Of a DNA stretch of 64,000 bases, positions 43,050 to 52,300 are shown piece after piece (within the stretch, counting starts at the first letter, position 1; each line of letters begins with the position of its first letter). The translations under genes and the position numbers were made by a program. The DNA lies in contig JAFLBM010000006.1 in NCBI GenBank assembly GCA_017303455.1, positions 1 to 64,000 on the forward strand. The letters are read 5' to 3'. The notes below the pieces were generated by a model. The model was not told the DNA's origin and did no database searches. It worked only from the letters and a program-made list of their open reading frames with translations. This stretch comes from Chitinophagales bacterium. GTDB lineage: Bacteria; Bacteroidota; Bacteroidia; Chitinophagales; Chitinophagaceae.

Positions 43050-43466
43050 ATGACTGATGTACACAGCCCGCAGCAGCGCAGTTATAATATGCAGCAAATC
43101 AGGAGCGGCAATACCAAACCGGAACTGCTGGTACGAAAATTCTTACATGCCAATGGGTTTCGGTATAAACTCCACGATAAAACACTACCCGGCAAACCCG
43201 ATATCGTATTGCCCAGATACAAAACCATCATCTTTATTCATGGCTGTTTCTGGCATGGACATACCAACTGTAAATATTATAAAATACCGCAAACCAGAAC
43301 GGCCTGGTGGCTGCAGAAGATCATTACCAATAAAGCCAATGATGCAAAAGCGGTAAAAGCATTAAAGAAAACCGGCTGGAAAATTATTATCGTGTGGGAG
43401 TGTACGCTGAAGCCGCTGAAAGTGGAAAAAGCACTAAGCAGAATATTACTCAGTATTTCCGGCTAA
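43050..43466 (+). CDS. vsr: Very short patch repair endonuclease
   Basis: 138-residue Vsr, which nicks DNA 5' of T:G mismatches left by deamination of methylated cytosine. Signatures: QRSYNMQQIRSGNTKPELLV at the start, LPGKPDIVLPRY with the metal-binding Asp, IFIHGCFWHGHTNC (zinc/active-site His-Cys cluster), TRTAWWLQKI and KIIIVWEC. No cytosine methyltransferase gene lies in the window. The 3' end overlaps the convergent hepT gene by 21 bases. Confidence 0.93.
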   Translation: MTDVHSPQQRSYNMQQIRSGNTKPELLVRKFLHANGFRYKLHDKTLPGKPDIVLPRYKTIIFIHGCFWHGHTNCKYYKIPQTRTAWWLQKIITNKANDAKAVKALKKTGWKIIIVWECTLKPLKVEKALSRILLSISG

Positions 43467-43802
43467 ATCATCAATAGCCTGTTGTACAAAATCCGCCAGT
43501 TCAGGAATATTTTCATCCTTAATCTTCCATACCGTAGTAAGGTCAATGCCAAAGTATTCATGAATAATACGGTTTCTTAAACCAACCATACGTCTCCACT
43601 CTATTTGCGGATAGTCTGATTTAAAATCGGGCGGAACACGGTTGGCAGCTTCCCCGATTATTTCAAAATTCCGGACTACTGCATCAATAGTTTTATCATC
43701 GGCTGTAAAATCATCAAAACTCATTCCCTTCGTGTAGGAAAGGATTTTTTGCGCCGCATCCCGTATATCCTCTAATAATAAAAGTATTTCCCGGTTAGAC
43801 AT
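43446..43802 (-). CDS. hepT: HepT-like toxin (HEPN ribonuclease)
   Basis: 118 residues, all-helical DUF86. The HEPN motif R-x4-H is seen in GLRNRIIHEYFGIDL; the nearby Tyr is the usual AMPylation target of the antitoxin. Other features: DDKTIDAVVRNFEIIGEAAN. The start at 43802 overlaps the antitoxin's last codons by eight bases (antitoxin first), as is typical of HepT/MntA pairs. It cleaves tRNA or other RNA in characterised systems. Confidence 0.9.
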   Translation of the reverse strand: MSNREILLLLEDIRDAAQKILSYTKGMSFDDFTADDKTIDAVVRNFEIIGEAANRVPPDFKSDYPQIEWRRMVGLRNRIIHEYFGIDLTTVWKIKDENIPELADFVQQAIDDLAGNTE

Positions 43803-44088
43803 AAATGAGGTCGGGTTCAATAACCCTGAAATATTTTGGTTTGATACCGCCACGGGATATAAGGTCCACTTTTAACTGCAGCAGCAACTCCAGTTCATCT
43901 GCAAGATCAACAAAAGCAAGACCGATGGGCTGTGAAAAATCTACCATCACATCCACATCACTTTTTCCCTCCACCGCAGCATTGCGGCTGTACGAGCCAA
44001 ACAATGCTAAATCCTTTACGCCGTATTTTTTCTCCAGCGAAGGCTTTACCCGTTTTAGTGTTGCCAGTATACTATGTTTATCTGCCAT
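43795..44088 (-). CDS. mntA: MntA-type nucleotidyltransferase antitoxin
   Basis: 97 residues with the minimal nucleotidyltransferase fold: LALFGSYSRNAAVEGKSD followed by VDVMVDF gives the GSxxR-x-DxDxxV/D catalytic pattern intact. These antitoxins neutralise HepT by adding AMP. First gene of the pair. Confidence 0.92.
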   Translation of the reverse strand: MADKHSILATLKRVKPSLEKKYGVKDLALFGSYSRNAAVEGKSDVDVMVDFSQPIGLAFVDLADELELLLQLKVDLISRGGIKPKYFRVIEPDLIYV

Positions 44089-44160
44089 AGTGTGAATTTA
44101 CATATTTTATTCTTTACGGGTAATCCCGCTGTATTTTCGGGTCCGGGAGGGTGATTATAT

Positions 44161-44292
44161 AAAACCAATGATGCCAAAGCGGTAAAAGCATTAAAGAAAG
44201 CCGGCTGGAAAATTATTACCGTTTGGGAATGCCGGTTAAAGCCTAATAAGATAAAAAAGACTCTCTCCTCTTTACTGAATCAACTCTCCTGA
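44161..44292 (+). pseudogene. vsr remnant, C-terminal fragment
   Basis: An open frame without start reads KTNDAKAVKALKKAGWKII, then TVWECRLKP and a normal stop. It matches the last 45 residues of the intact vsr at 43330-43466; over the first 64 bases the DNA differs at only a handful of positions. The toxin-antitoxin pair lies between the two. Confidence 0.75.
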
Positions 44293-44314
44293 TCTCTTTG
44301 CTCACTTATCAATA

Positions 44315-44345
44315 GTGACTTAAAGGCCAATATACTTTAAGTCAC
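44315..44345. other. Perfect 11-bp inverted repeat
   Basis: GTGACTTAAAG and CTTTAAGTCAC around GCCAATATA. It lies about 90 bases before the zinc-ribbon gene. No T run follows, so an operator or element end is as likely as a terminator. Confidence 0.6.
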
Positions 44346-44430
44346 ATAAAATACTATTGCTATTTCCACGAAACCGTGACGTGTCCTAAAACATACCGCT
44401 TTATAATACACATACGAATAAATTTGGATT

Positions 44431-44643
44431 ATGAGGCAATTTAAAATTAAGCCACTTGAAACATTTCTAATGAATGACCAACCGTTTACTTGCCCGCATT
44501 GTGGTTCAAGGTGTGAACAAATTGCAGACTTCTATCACACAAATGCTAAAACTTTTATTCAGGAATGCTTGAATAAGAAATGCAAGTTCATTTGTAATGA
44601 AGAGGAGGATGAATATTTTCTTAAATTGTGGGGAGTAATCTAA
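44431..44643 (+). CDS. Small zinc-ribbon protein
   Basis: 70 residues. Two Cys pairs, FTCPHCGSRCEQ and ECLNKKCKFIC, form a probable zinc ribbon. AT-rich, like the next three genes, with which it is tightly spaced (6 bases to the HNH gene). Function unknown; it may be part of the same acquired operon. Confidence 0.6.
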   Translation: MRQFKIKPLETFLMNDQPFTCPHCGSRCEQIADFYHTNAKTFIQECLNKKCKFICNEEEDEYFLKLWGVI

Positions 44644-44649
44644 TTGCTT

Positions 44650-44862
44650 ATGAAAAAAGGAGAAACACTTTGGACAAGAGAACAATTAATTCTTGCAATA
44701 AATCTTTATTCAAAACTTCCTTTTGGGAAACTTGATAAAAGAACTAAAGAAGTGAAGGAATTAGCATCTTTAATAAATAGAAGTGACAATGCTGTAGCAA
44801 TAAAACTTGTAAATTTTGCTAGTGTTGATCCCAAACAAAGGAAAGAGGTATTAAGGGAATGA
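44650..44862 (+). CDS. HNH endonuclease, N-terminal part (split gene)
   Basis: 70 residues, KKGETLWTREQLILAINLYS then a helical region with SDNAVAIKLVNFASVDP; this is the start of HNH_2-type restriction-like endonucleases. The frame ends EVLRE-stop. Reading the -1 frame across the stop would give ERGIKGMKNAG, the usual continuation in this family, so one base has been lost or gained. The stop overlaps the next start as ATGA, so both halves could still be made separately. Confidence 0.6.
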   Translation: MKKGETLWTREQLILAINLYSKLPFGKLDKRTKEVKELASLINRSDNAVAIKLVNFASVDPKQRKEVLRE

Positions 44863-45416
44863 AAAATGCTGGAGAATTGACTGAAGTCGTTTTTAAAGAG
44901 TTTTATAGCAATTGGGATGAATATTTTTTTGAAAGTGAAAAGCTACTTGCTAAGAAGAAGAATACCACAATAGAAAAGCTTAATAATATTGATGTTGAAG
45001 GCTTACCAAAGGAAGGTAGGGAACGGGAGAGACTTGTAAAAGTTCGTATTAATCAATATTTATTCAGAACTCTCATGGATGCAAATTATAATGCAAAATG
45101 TTGCATTACTGGAATTGACAATCCAGAATTACTTATTGCAAGCCACATAGTCCCGTGGAGTAAAGACGAGAAAAACAGATTGAATCCTGCTAATGGTCTT
45201 TTGTTAAACAGTCTACATGATAAAGCCTTTGAAAGAGGCTTGATTACTATTAGCGAAGATTTTAAAGTAAAAGTTTCTTCGGTGTTATTAAAAAGTAAAG
45301 TTGAAAGTATAAAGCAGAATTTTTCTGAGTTGAATAATAAGCCAATTTTATTGCCAAGAAAATTCAAACCAGACATTGAATTTCTAAAAAAGCACTATGA
45401 AAGATTCAGGCCATAA
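44859..45416 (+). CDS. HNH endonuclease, C-terminal catalytic part (split gene)
   Basis: 185 residues carrying the HNH_2 nuclease core: ASHIVPWSKDEKN, RLNPANGLLLNSLHDKAFERG (Asn and second His), preceded by CCITGIDNPELL. The catalytic residues are intact. The N-terminal 70 residues are in the previous frame. Alternatives are a natural two-subunit gene or a recent frameshift; I favour the frameshift because the other frame continues the family sequence through the junction. Confidence 0.7.
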   Translation: MKNAGELTEVVFKEFYSNWDEYFFESEKLLAKKKNTTIEKLNNIDVEGLPKEGRERERLVKVRINQYLFRTLMDANYNAKCCITGIDNPELLIASHIVPWSKDEKNRLNPANGLLLNSLHDKAFERGLITISEDFKVKVSSVLLKSKVESIKQNFSELNNKPILLPRKFKPDIEFLKKHYERFRP

Positions 45417-45732
45417 TGTTAAGTTTTGTTATCTCTATCGGGATGGAGCTAACTATAAAAATCTTAAGGAAATAATTTTTTCAAATCCTATAGTAAGAAA
45501 TATCATAGAAATTGAAAAGTTAGTTAGAGATAAATTAATTGATGGCTTGTGGTTTTATTCAAAGGAATGGAATATTCCTGATTTACATTTTAATGAATTT
45601 CTAAACGACACCGAAATTGATGTTACTTGGCATGAGTTTGAAGGAATAGAGTTGACATCTGCTGAAGTGACTGAGCAAAATAGTATTGAAGATTTTCTTG
45701 TGTTGGTCAATAAAACAAAAGTTATTTGGTAA
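45397..45732 (+). CDS. Hypothetical protein of accessory regions
   Basis: 111 residues, no signal peptide. FCYLYRDGANYKNLKEIIF, LIDGLWFYSKEWNIPDLHF and VTWHEFEGIE are characteristic of a widespread small unassigned family. It overlaps the HNH gene by 20 bases and shares its low GC, so it belongs to the same island. Confidence 0.75.
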   Translation: MKDSGHNVKFCYLYRDGANYKNLKEIIFSNPIVRNIIEIEKLVRDKLIDGLWFYSKEWNIPDLHFNEFLNDTEIDVTWHEFEGIELTSAEVTEQNSIEDFLVLVNKTKVIW

Positions 45733-45851
45733 TTAGAATGCTCAGTAGCGATCCAAACCCCGAAGAGTGCGACGCAACAACCGATGATAGAAGCACTACA
45801 GCTGGTCCAACAAAACCTCTCCTCCCCGCAATTTTTATCTATTTTCCGGGT

Positions 45852-47897
45852 ATGAACCGGATACTTATTTTCTTATTGCTGCTGGCCGTGAACAGCCGGG
45901 CACAGGTGAACCCGCAACAGATCAGTATTGCAAGAGACAGTTTTGGTGTGCCGCATATCTTCGCACCCACCGATGCGCAGGTGGCATATGGCCTGGCCTG
46001 GGCCCATGCCGAAGATGATTTTGAAACCCTGCAACTGGTGGTGCTCTCGGGCAAGGCGCTGCTGGGCACCGGTCTCGGCCGCAAGGGTGCCGAAGCAGAT
46101 TATGTGATCAAACTATTGCGCATCCGCCAAACTGTGGAGGAACAATGGAATAGCCTGAGCCCGGATTTTGTAGCCCTTATCAATGGTTATGTGCAGGGAT
46201 TGAATGCTTATGCCAGCAAACACCCGCAGGAAGTGAAGTATAAAAAAGCATTTCCCTTCAATGCCAAAGAGTATATGACGGCGGTGGTTTTCTCCGTCAG
46301 TTTGTTTTGCGGGGTGGATGCGGTGCTGCCGCAGATCCTCGGCGGTAAAGTGGCTACGATACCAGGCTTTAACCCGCAGGGATCGAATGCCTTTGCGATG
46401 AACTCCGCGAAAACTGCCAATGGTGAAACTTTTTTAGCTATCAATGCCCACCAGCCGCAGGAAGGTCCCGTTGCTTTTTATGAAGCCCACCTGCAAAGTG
46501 AAGAAGGCTGGAATATGCTGGGCGGCTTGTTTCCCGGTGGCTGCCTCATCTTTCACGGCACCAATGAAAACTTAGGCTGGGCGCATACGGTGAACTACCA
46601 GGATAAGGTGGATGTGTTTCAACTGGAGATGAACCCGGCCAACAGTAATGAATATAAATTCGACGGGCAATGGATACGACTGGAAGAAGATAAAGCCAAG
46701 CTGAAAGTGAAAGGCATACCGGTGACGGTGGGCAAAAAAATATACTGGAGTAAATACGGTGCCACACTGAAAACAAAGAAAGGTGTGTTTGCGATCCGTG
46801 TTCCCGCCACGATGGATATAAAAGCACTGGAACAATGGTACCGGATGAACAAGGCGAAGAATTTTACGGAGTTCTACAAAGCACTCAGCATGGTCAGCCT
46901 GCCGATGTTCAATATCATGTATGCGGACCGGTATGATACCATCTTTTATATCAGCAATGGAAAAATGCCGCGGCGAAACCCCGACCCGCAATACAACTGG
47001 AAGAGTACGGTGCCAGGCAACAGTGCTGCTACCTTGTGGACGGAATTTAAAACGGTGCAGGAGCTGCCGCAGTATATCAATCCTGCATCAGGATATTTAT
47101 TCAATACCAATCATTCTCCTTTTTTAGCCACGGATACCCGGTATAATCTTTCCGCCAATAAATTTGATAAGGCAGATGGGTATGAACTCTATCATAATAA
47201 CCGCAGCCAGCGGGTGACGGAGCTGATCAACGGTGATAAAGTGGATTACAATTATTTCAAACGCATCAAACTTGACCAGCAGTTGCCGAAGCAATTACAA
47301 TATCCCTATGGTATTGACAGTATGCTGAATTTAGCTGCTGATGACTACCCGGCTTTGAAAGAAGTGATCAGCAGCTTACAGGCATGGGATAAAAAAGCAA
47401 CTGCTGATAGTAAGGGTGCAGCGGTGTTCTTACTCGTGTATGAATATGTAAAACAAAAATTGGGCGGGCAGCCTGCAAGACAACTTACGAAAACAGAAGC
47501 TATCGAAACATACCAGTATGTGAATGATTACATGCTGCAACATTTTGGAAAAACTGATCTGGGGCTGGGTGATATTCAAAAATTAGTCAGAGGTAACGAG
47601 GTTCGTCCCGCCTGGGGACTGCCCGATGTGCTGACGGCTATTTATACCGAGCCCTATAAGAATGGTATGCGGAAAGTGAATTCGGGAGATGCGTATATCT
47701 GTTTTGTCCGCTACCCCAAAAACGGCGGCCTGCCCATTATTGAATCGGTGAATACATTCGGTGCTTCCATGCATCCTTCCTCTCCGCACTATAAAGACCA
47801 GCTGGACCTGTACCAGCAGCAACGAACCAAGCCGATGACGCTGGATAAAGCGGAAGTATTGCGAAAGGCAGAGAGAGTGTATCATCCGGGGGAATGA
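45852..47897 (+). CDS. Penicillin acylase family protein (Ntn hydrolase), exported
   Basis: 681 residues with signal peptide (LLLLAVNSRAQ-VN). The self-cleaving junction NPQGSNAFAMNSAKT gives the N-terminal nucleophile Ser178 of the beta chain after autocleavage, and the alpha chain (about 20-177) includes ARDSFGVPHIFAPTDAQVAY. GWAHTVNYQDKVDVFQLE and the later FNTNHSPFLAT are typical. These periplasmic enzymes cleave acyl amides such as N-acyl-homoserine lactones or beta-lactams; substrate not assignable. The ATG at 45852 starts the signal peptide. Confidence 0.9.
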   Translation: MNRILIFLLLLAVNSRAQVNPQQISIARDSFGVPHIFAPTDAQVAYGLAWAHAEDDFETLQLVVLSGKALLGTGLGRKGAEADYVIKLLRIRQTVEEQWNSLSPDFVALINGYVQGLNAYASKHPQEVKYKKAFPFNAKEYMTAVVFSVSLFCGVDAVLPQILGGKVATIPGFNPQGSNAFAMNSAKTANGETFLAINAHQPQEGPVAFYEAHLQSEEGWNMLGGLFPGGCLIFHGTNENLGWAHTVNYQDKVDVFQLEMNPANSNEYKFDGQWIRLEEDKAKLKVKGIPVTVGKKIYWSKYGATLKTKKGVFAIRVPATMDIKALEQWYRMNKAKNFTEFYKALSMVSLPMFNIMYADRYDTIFYISNGKMPRRNPDPQYNWKSTVPGNSAATLWTEFKTVQELPQYINPASGYLFNTNHSPFLATDTRYNLSANKFDKADGYELYHNNRSQRVTELINGDKVDYNYFKRIKLDQQLPKQLQYPYGIDSMLNLAADDYPALKEVISSLQAWDKKATADSKGAAVFLLVYEYVKQKLGGQPARQLTKTEAIETYQYVNDYMLQHFGKTDLGLGDIQKLVRGNEVRPAWGLPDVLTAIYTEPYKNGMRKVNSGDAYICFVRYPKNGGLPIIESVNTFGASMHPSSPHYKDQLDLYQQQRTKPMTLDKAEVLRKAERVYHPGE

Positions 47898-47961
47898 GGG
47901 TATCAATTTTTCTTTTTTGAACAGCGGTCTTGCGTTATTTTACAACCTGAAAACGAACTCT

Positions 47962-48450
47962 ATGGAAGATAACCAACCGCAAGTGCCGCAGGAGCCCGGT
48001 CTCTTTGATGATCATTATAACCAGTTGCAGCAGGCCAGTTCGGGTAAACGCTTTGCGAATTACCTGATCGATCTCATCAGTTTTTATGTGTTCATGTATT
48101 TCTTCAGCTATGTGCTGGTGGAAATAAGTTTTGACCTGGCCCTGCTGATCTATGGTGATGATGACGGGTTTAACCTGGCGGGCCGTTTAATCACACTTGT
48201 CTTTTACGGTATGTATATGGGATTGATTGAAGCAATCTTCAAAGGAAGATCACTGGGCAAACTGATCACCGGTACGGTGGCGGTGAACATGGATGGCAGC
48301 CGTATCAGTGGTGCCACTGCCCTGACCCGTGGTCTTAGCCGGGCCGTTCCTTTTAATGCCTTTAGTGCACTGGGCAGTCCCTGTTATCCCTGGCATGACC
48401 GGTGGACGAAAACCTGGGTGGTGGATTATAAGGATCTGCAACAGGAATAA
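47962..48450 (+). CDS. RDD family membrane protein
   Basis: 162 residues with about three membrane segments. GKRFANYLIDLISFYVFMYFF starts the RDD domain (the usual R..D signature is RF..YLID) and ends with GRSLGKLITGTVAVNMDGSR. RDD proteins may be transporters; role unknown. 64 bases after the acylase gene. Confidence 0.85.
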   Translation: MEDNQPQVPQEPGLFDDHYNQLQQASSGKRFANYLIDLISFYVFMYFFSYVLVEISFDLALLIYGDDDGFNLAGRLITLVFYGMYMGLIEAIFKGRSLGKLITGTVAVNMDGSRISGATALTRGLSRAVPFNAFSALGSPCYPWHDRWTKTWVVDYKDLQQE

Positions 48451-48611
48451 GTGACAGTTTGTTGTCGCTGCTGATTCAGTAATTTGATACGGTGGGCGAA
48501 TTAGAAAAGCGTTCAGCGATTTTTGGAATCTCCATGACCCGCCGCAGGGATGATATACATACAACCCGGAGCAGTTCTTCCTTTTTTTAGTGGATCGGCC
48601 GGTGACCCGGT

Positions 48612-48881
48612 TCAAACCGAAACAGGCTTTCTCCAACGCTTTAACAAAGGCAAACTACCCACTGCCTTATTAATGATGGATTCATCCATCTTCCTGGTCT
48701 CCATTTGCTTCCTCACCAGTTTTTTCATTTCATCCAGGGTCTGGCCCGGGTTCAGGAATACTCCTTTCTGGTAACAGTAAACACAGTACTCAATACTTTT
48801 AGTTCCGTCTTTTTCGGTGCCCGCTAATTCGGGGCGGTCAATTGGCATGCTGCAACTTTGGCAAAAATGTTTGTTTTCCAT
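48612..48881 (-). CDS. Zinc-ribbon domain protein
   Basis: 89 residues. Cys pairs FCQSCSMPI and YCVYCYQKG define a zinc ribbon in the first 45 residues; the second half is helical (TLDEMKKLVRKQMETR). Its start lies within the DUF5655 gene's end (44-base overlap), so expression is linked. Related proteins occur widely in Bacteroidota with unknown function. Confidence 0.8.
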   Translation of the reverse strand: MENKHFCQSCSMPIDRPELAGTEKDGTKSIEYCVYCYQKGVFLNPGQTLDEMKKLVRKQMETRKMDESIINKAVGSLPLLKRWRKPVSV

Positions 48882-49341
48882 ACTTTTTATTTTTTAGGTG
48901 ATGCTTTGCGGGTGCTTTAACCTGTTTTCTTTCAAAAGCTGCCTGTATCCATTTCATCAGCATACTGTCTATTTCTTTATCGCTGCAGATATCAACTGCA
49001 TAGAGGTAACAGCCGGCAGATGTTTGTACCCGGTCATATATGCGGTTACTTTTAATTTCCCGGCCCAGGGTGAAACTTACCCGTATTTTATCTTTCATGA
49101 CTTTGACAGCTGCAAAGGTGAAGGTGCTTACAAAATGAATGCAGCACTCCAGCGATTCTGTTTTAAAGAAACCGGCCTGTTCTTTTACTGCTTTTTTGAA
49201 TGTATTGTACAATAACCGGCCTGCGGGTTTTTCTTTGAAATACAGGTGCAGTTGATAAACCCGGCAGGAATGACTTTGCCCACGGCGTTCAAATTGTCTT
49301 TTGCACCGGGGGCATGTCCATAAATTTTTGCCTTTAACCAT
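48838..49341 (-). CDS. DUF5655 domain protein with N-terminal zinc finger
   Basis: 167 residues. N-terminal LWTCPRCKRQFERRGQSHSC zinc-binding segment, then a DUF5655-type domain: YNTFKKAVKEQ, FVSTFTFAAVKVMKDKIRVS and IYDRVQTSAGCYLYAVDI. The C-terminus is basic (KHHLKNKKYGK). Function unknown. Confidence 0.8.
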   Translation of the reverse strand: MVKGKNLWTCPRCKRQFERRGQSHSCRVYQLHLYFKEKPAGRLLYNTFKKAVKEQAGFFKTESLECCIHFVSTFTFAAVKVMKDKIRVSFTLGREIKSNRIYDRVQTSAGCYLYAVDICSDKEIDSMLMKWIQAAFERKQVKAPAKHHLKNKKYGKQTFLPKLQHAN

Positions 49342-49364
49342 TTTATTGTGAAGAATTAATTCTC

Positions 49365-52300
49365 TTATTCTTTTATGAACCTGGTTGTAAAAACTTCATC
49401 CTGCCTCCTGATCCTGATAAAATAGACTCCTTTAGCCAGTTGCTGCACCGGAATGATAGTAACAGTGGCATTTATTATTTCTTTCCTTATAATTCGTCCG
49501 CCCGGGTCCAGGATATCCATACTGCCGTTTGCAAACGGCGTTTGAATAAATAAATTTTCAGTTACAGGGTTTGGCCATACCAGTATTTTATTATCCCTGT
49601 TCATTCTTATCATGTTCACCATTGAATAGCTATAAGTGCCGTCAAAGTCAACCTGCCTGATCCGGTAAAAACAGATCCCCTCCGTTAGCGGATTATCGAT
49701 ATACTCATATTTATGAGAAGGCTGTGGTTGTACAACTGCTAACCGCATCCAGTTTCTTCCGTCTGTGCTTCTTTCTGGTTCAAACCCGGCATTATTAAAA
49801 TCATCTGCTGTTTCCCAGGTCAGCACAACCGTATTATTGCCCCGGAGAGATACATTGAAAAAAATAAAGTTGACCGGCAGCGGATTGCTGGCAGTACTTG
49901 ATGCCAATGTAAAGGGGCTGAAATTGCTTACCGCAGCTACTGACTGAATAGTTCCTGCTGCATTGGATCCTGTCGTACCGCCATTACCTTCATCTTTCCA
50001 CAGGCTTCCGTTCCACCTGGCAATACGCAGGTCGGGTATATTATTCACTATACCGCTACGGAGGTTACTGTCCCAGCTGAGTGTAACGAAGACGTTAGAC
50101 GCACCTTCAATTCTGTCAAGCAACCAATACTCATTTTCGGAAATATGATGTAATGACGGATCTTTCAGCGTACTGTCGTACCCGGCATCATGTGGCCGTT
50201 GGTAGAAGTACTGTGCCATGAATACATCTGTACCAATACCGGGTGCAGAAATTCCAATTGGGGCCATCATACCATTTTTGCCTACGGGGAAAATAAATGC
50301 ATCGTCACCTGTTTTTTTACAAGGTCCGTTTACAAAACTTGTATTGGATGCTCCGGTATAACTGGTATTATCCAAAAAGATCAGTTCTTTACCTGCGCTG
50401 CTGTTGATGATACCGTTACTAAAACTGGTGCTTGTGGTAATTCGTACCGAATCATTTAATGTTACTGTTCCGCTTGCTGTCTTATCTATGATTAAATCAG
50501 CAATATATACCGGCTGCGTGGAAAGCTGCTCTATGATACTGCTGGTGCTGCCATTGAATTTGATTTTACCCAGTCCAATACCATCGGCGGAATTTAAAAT
50601 GAGGTTTCCACTTATCTCCACTATATCGCCGGCACCAACACTAACCACTGCACCGGTTTTTATATAAGTAACATTGCCCTGATACCTATTGCCTGTGCCG
50701 GCCTCGTCGGCATCAAATAATACATTGCTGCCATTGTTGGCAATGCTGATGTTGCCGTTAATGGTATTACCCCGCAAATAAGTATAATAGCCGCCGGAAT
50801 AACTGGCATCATTAGCCAGTGTTACATTTCCGGTAATGGCATTGTTATAAAAATAACCGTACTGTCCGCCTTTGTAACCGGTAATGTTCATTGCGGCAAG
50901 CAACAGGGTATCATTTTGCACACTGAAGCCGAGTGAGTTGGTTACAGTGATGCTGCCCCCGTTGGTTTGATTCACGAGCCGGTGCATTCCGAAATTATCA
51001 GGAGTGGTAAAGTTGGCCGTAATAGTAATTGTACCGCCGATACTTGTTTTAGTAAGCAGGTTACCAAAGCCGGTTTCACCTGCTGTGTTATTGGTATAGG
51101 TAAAGTTGCCCCCAATTACAGCTCCTGAATTAAATGCAAAAGTTAGCCCTGCCACAGTACGGTTAATGCTAAGATCACCTGTGCATTGTGTGGTATCCAG
51201 GTAAGAAATATAAACATTTGCGCTGCCCGCACAATTAATGGTAAGGTTACCATTATAACGGTTGCCGTATTCCACACCATCTGCTTCAGCAAAAGTGTTG
51301 GTACCGCTGATGGTAAAACTGCTGTTGCCATTGATGGTATTGTTGCGGACATTAGTGGTAAAACCTCCGCCAAAGGAGGCATCGTCGGTAATGGTTATAT
51401 CACCTGTAATGGCATTATTGAATAAATAAGCATACTGGCCGCCTTTGTAACCGGTAATATTCATTGCGGTGAGCAGCAGGGTATCGTTCAGTACGCTAAA
51501 GCCGAGTGAATTGGTTACAGTGATGCTGCCTCCGTTGGTTTGATTCACCAAATGGTGCATTCCGAAATTATTAGGAGTGGTAAAGTTGGCCGTAATCGTA
51601 ATTGTACCGCCGATACTTGTTTTAGTAAGCAGGTTACCAAAGCCGGTTTCACCCGCAGTGTTATTGGTATAGATAAAGTTACCTCCAATTACAGCTCCTG
51701 AATTAAATGCAAAGGTTAGCCCTGCTGCCGTGCGGCTGATAGTGAGATTTCCTGTACAATGCAGGGTATCCAAATAAGAAATGAAAACGTTGGCACTACT
51801 CCAACAATTAAATGTAAGGTTACCATTATAGCGGTTGCCGTATCCCACACCATCTGCTTCAGCAAAAGTGTTGGTACCGCTGATGGTAAAACTGCTGTTA
51901 CCATTGATGGTATTGTTGCGGACATTAGTGGTAAAACCTCCGCCAAAGGAAGCGTCGTCGGCAATATTTAGATCGCCTGTTATATCATTATTGAATAAAT
52001 AAGCATACTGGCCGCCTTTGTAACCGGTAATATTCATTGTGGTGAGCAGCAGGGTATCGTTCAGTACGCTAAAGCCAAGTGAATTGGTTACAGTGATGTT
52101 ACCGCCGTTGGTTTGATTCACCAAATGGTGCATTCCGAAATTATTAGGAGTGGTAAAGTTGGCCGTAATCGTAATTGCACCGCCGATACTGGTTTTAGTA
52201 AGCAGGTTACCAAAACCGGTTTCACCTGCAGTATTATTGGAATAAGTAAAATTCCCTCCAATAACAGCTCCTGAATTAAATGCGGATGTTAATCCTGCAG

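Noticed and set aside
44820..44866. Programmed -1 ribosomal frameshift in the HNH gene
   Set aside because: No X_XXY_YYZ slippery heptamer in the right phase and no clear downstream structure; a mutation or coupled restart is simpler.
45733..45851. Extended N-terminus of the penicillin acylase
   Set aside because: The in-frame upstream stretch carries no family sequence, while the signal peptide begins exactly at 45852; it may include a dispersed repeat instead.
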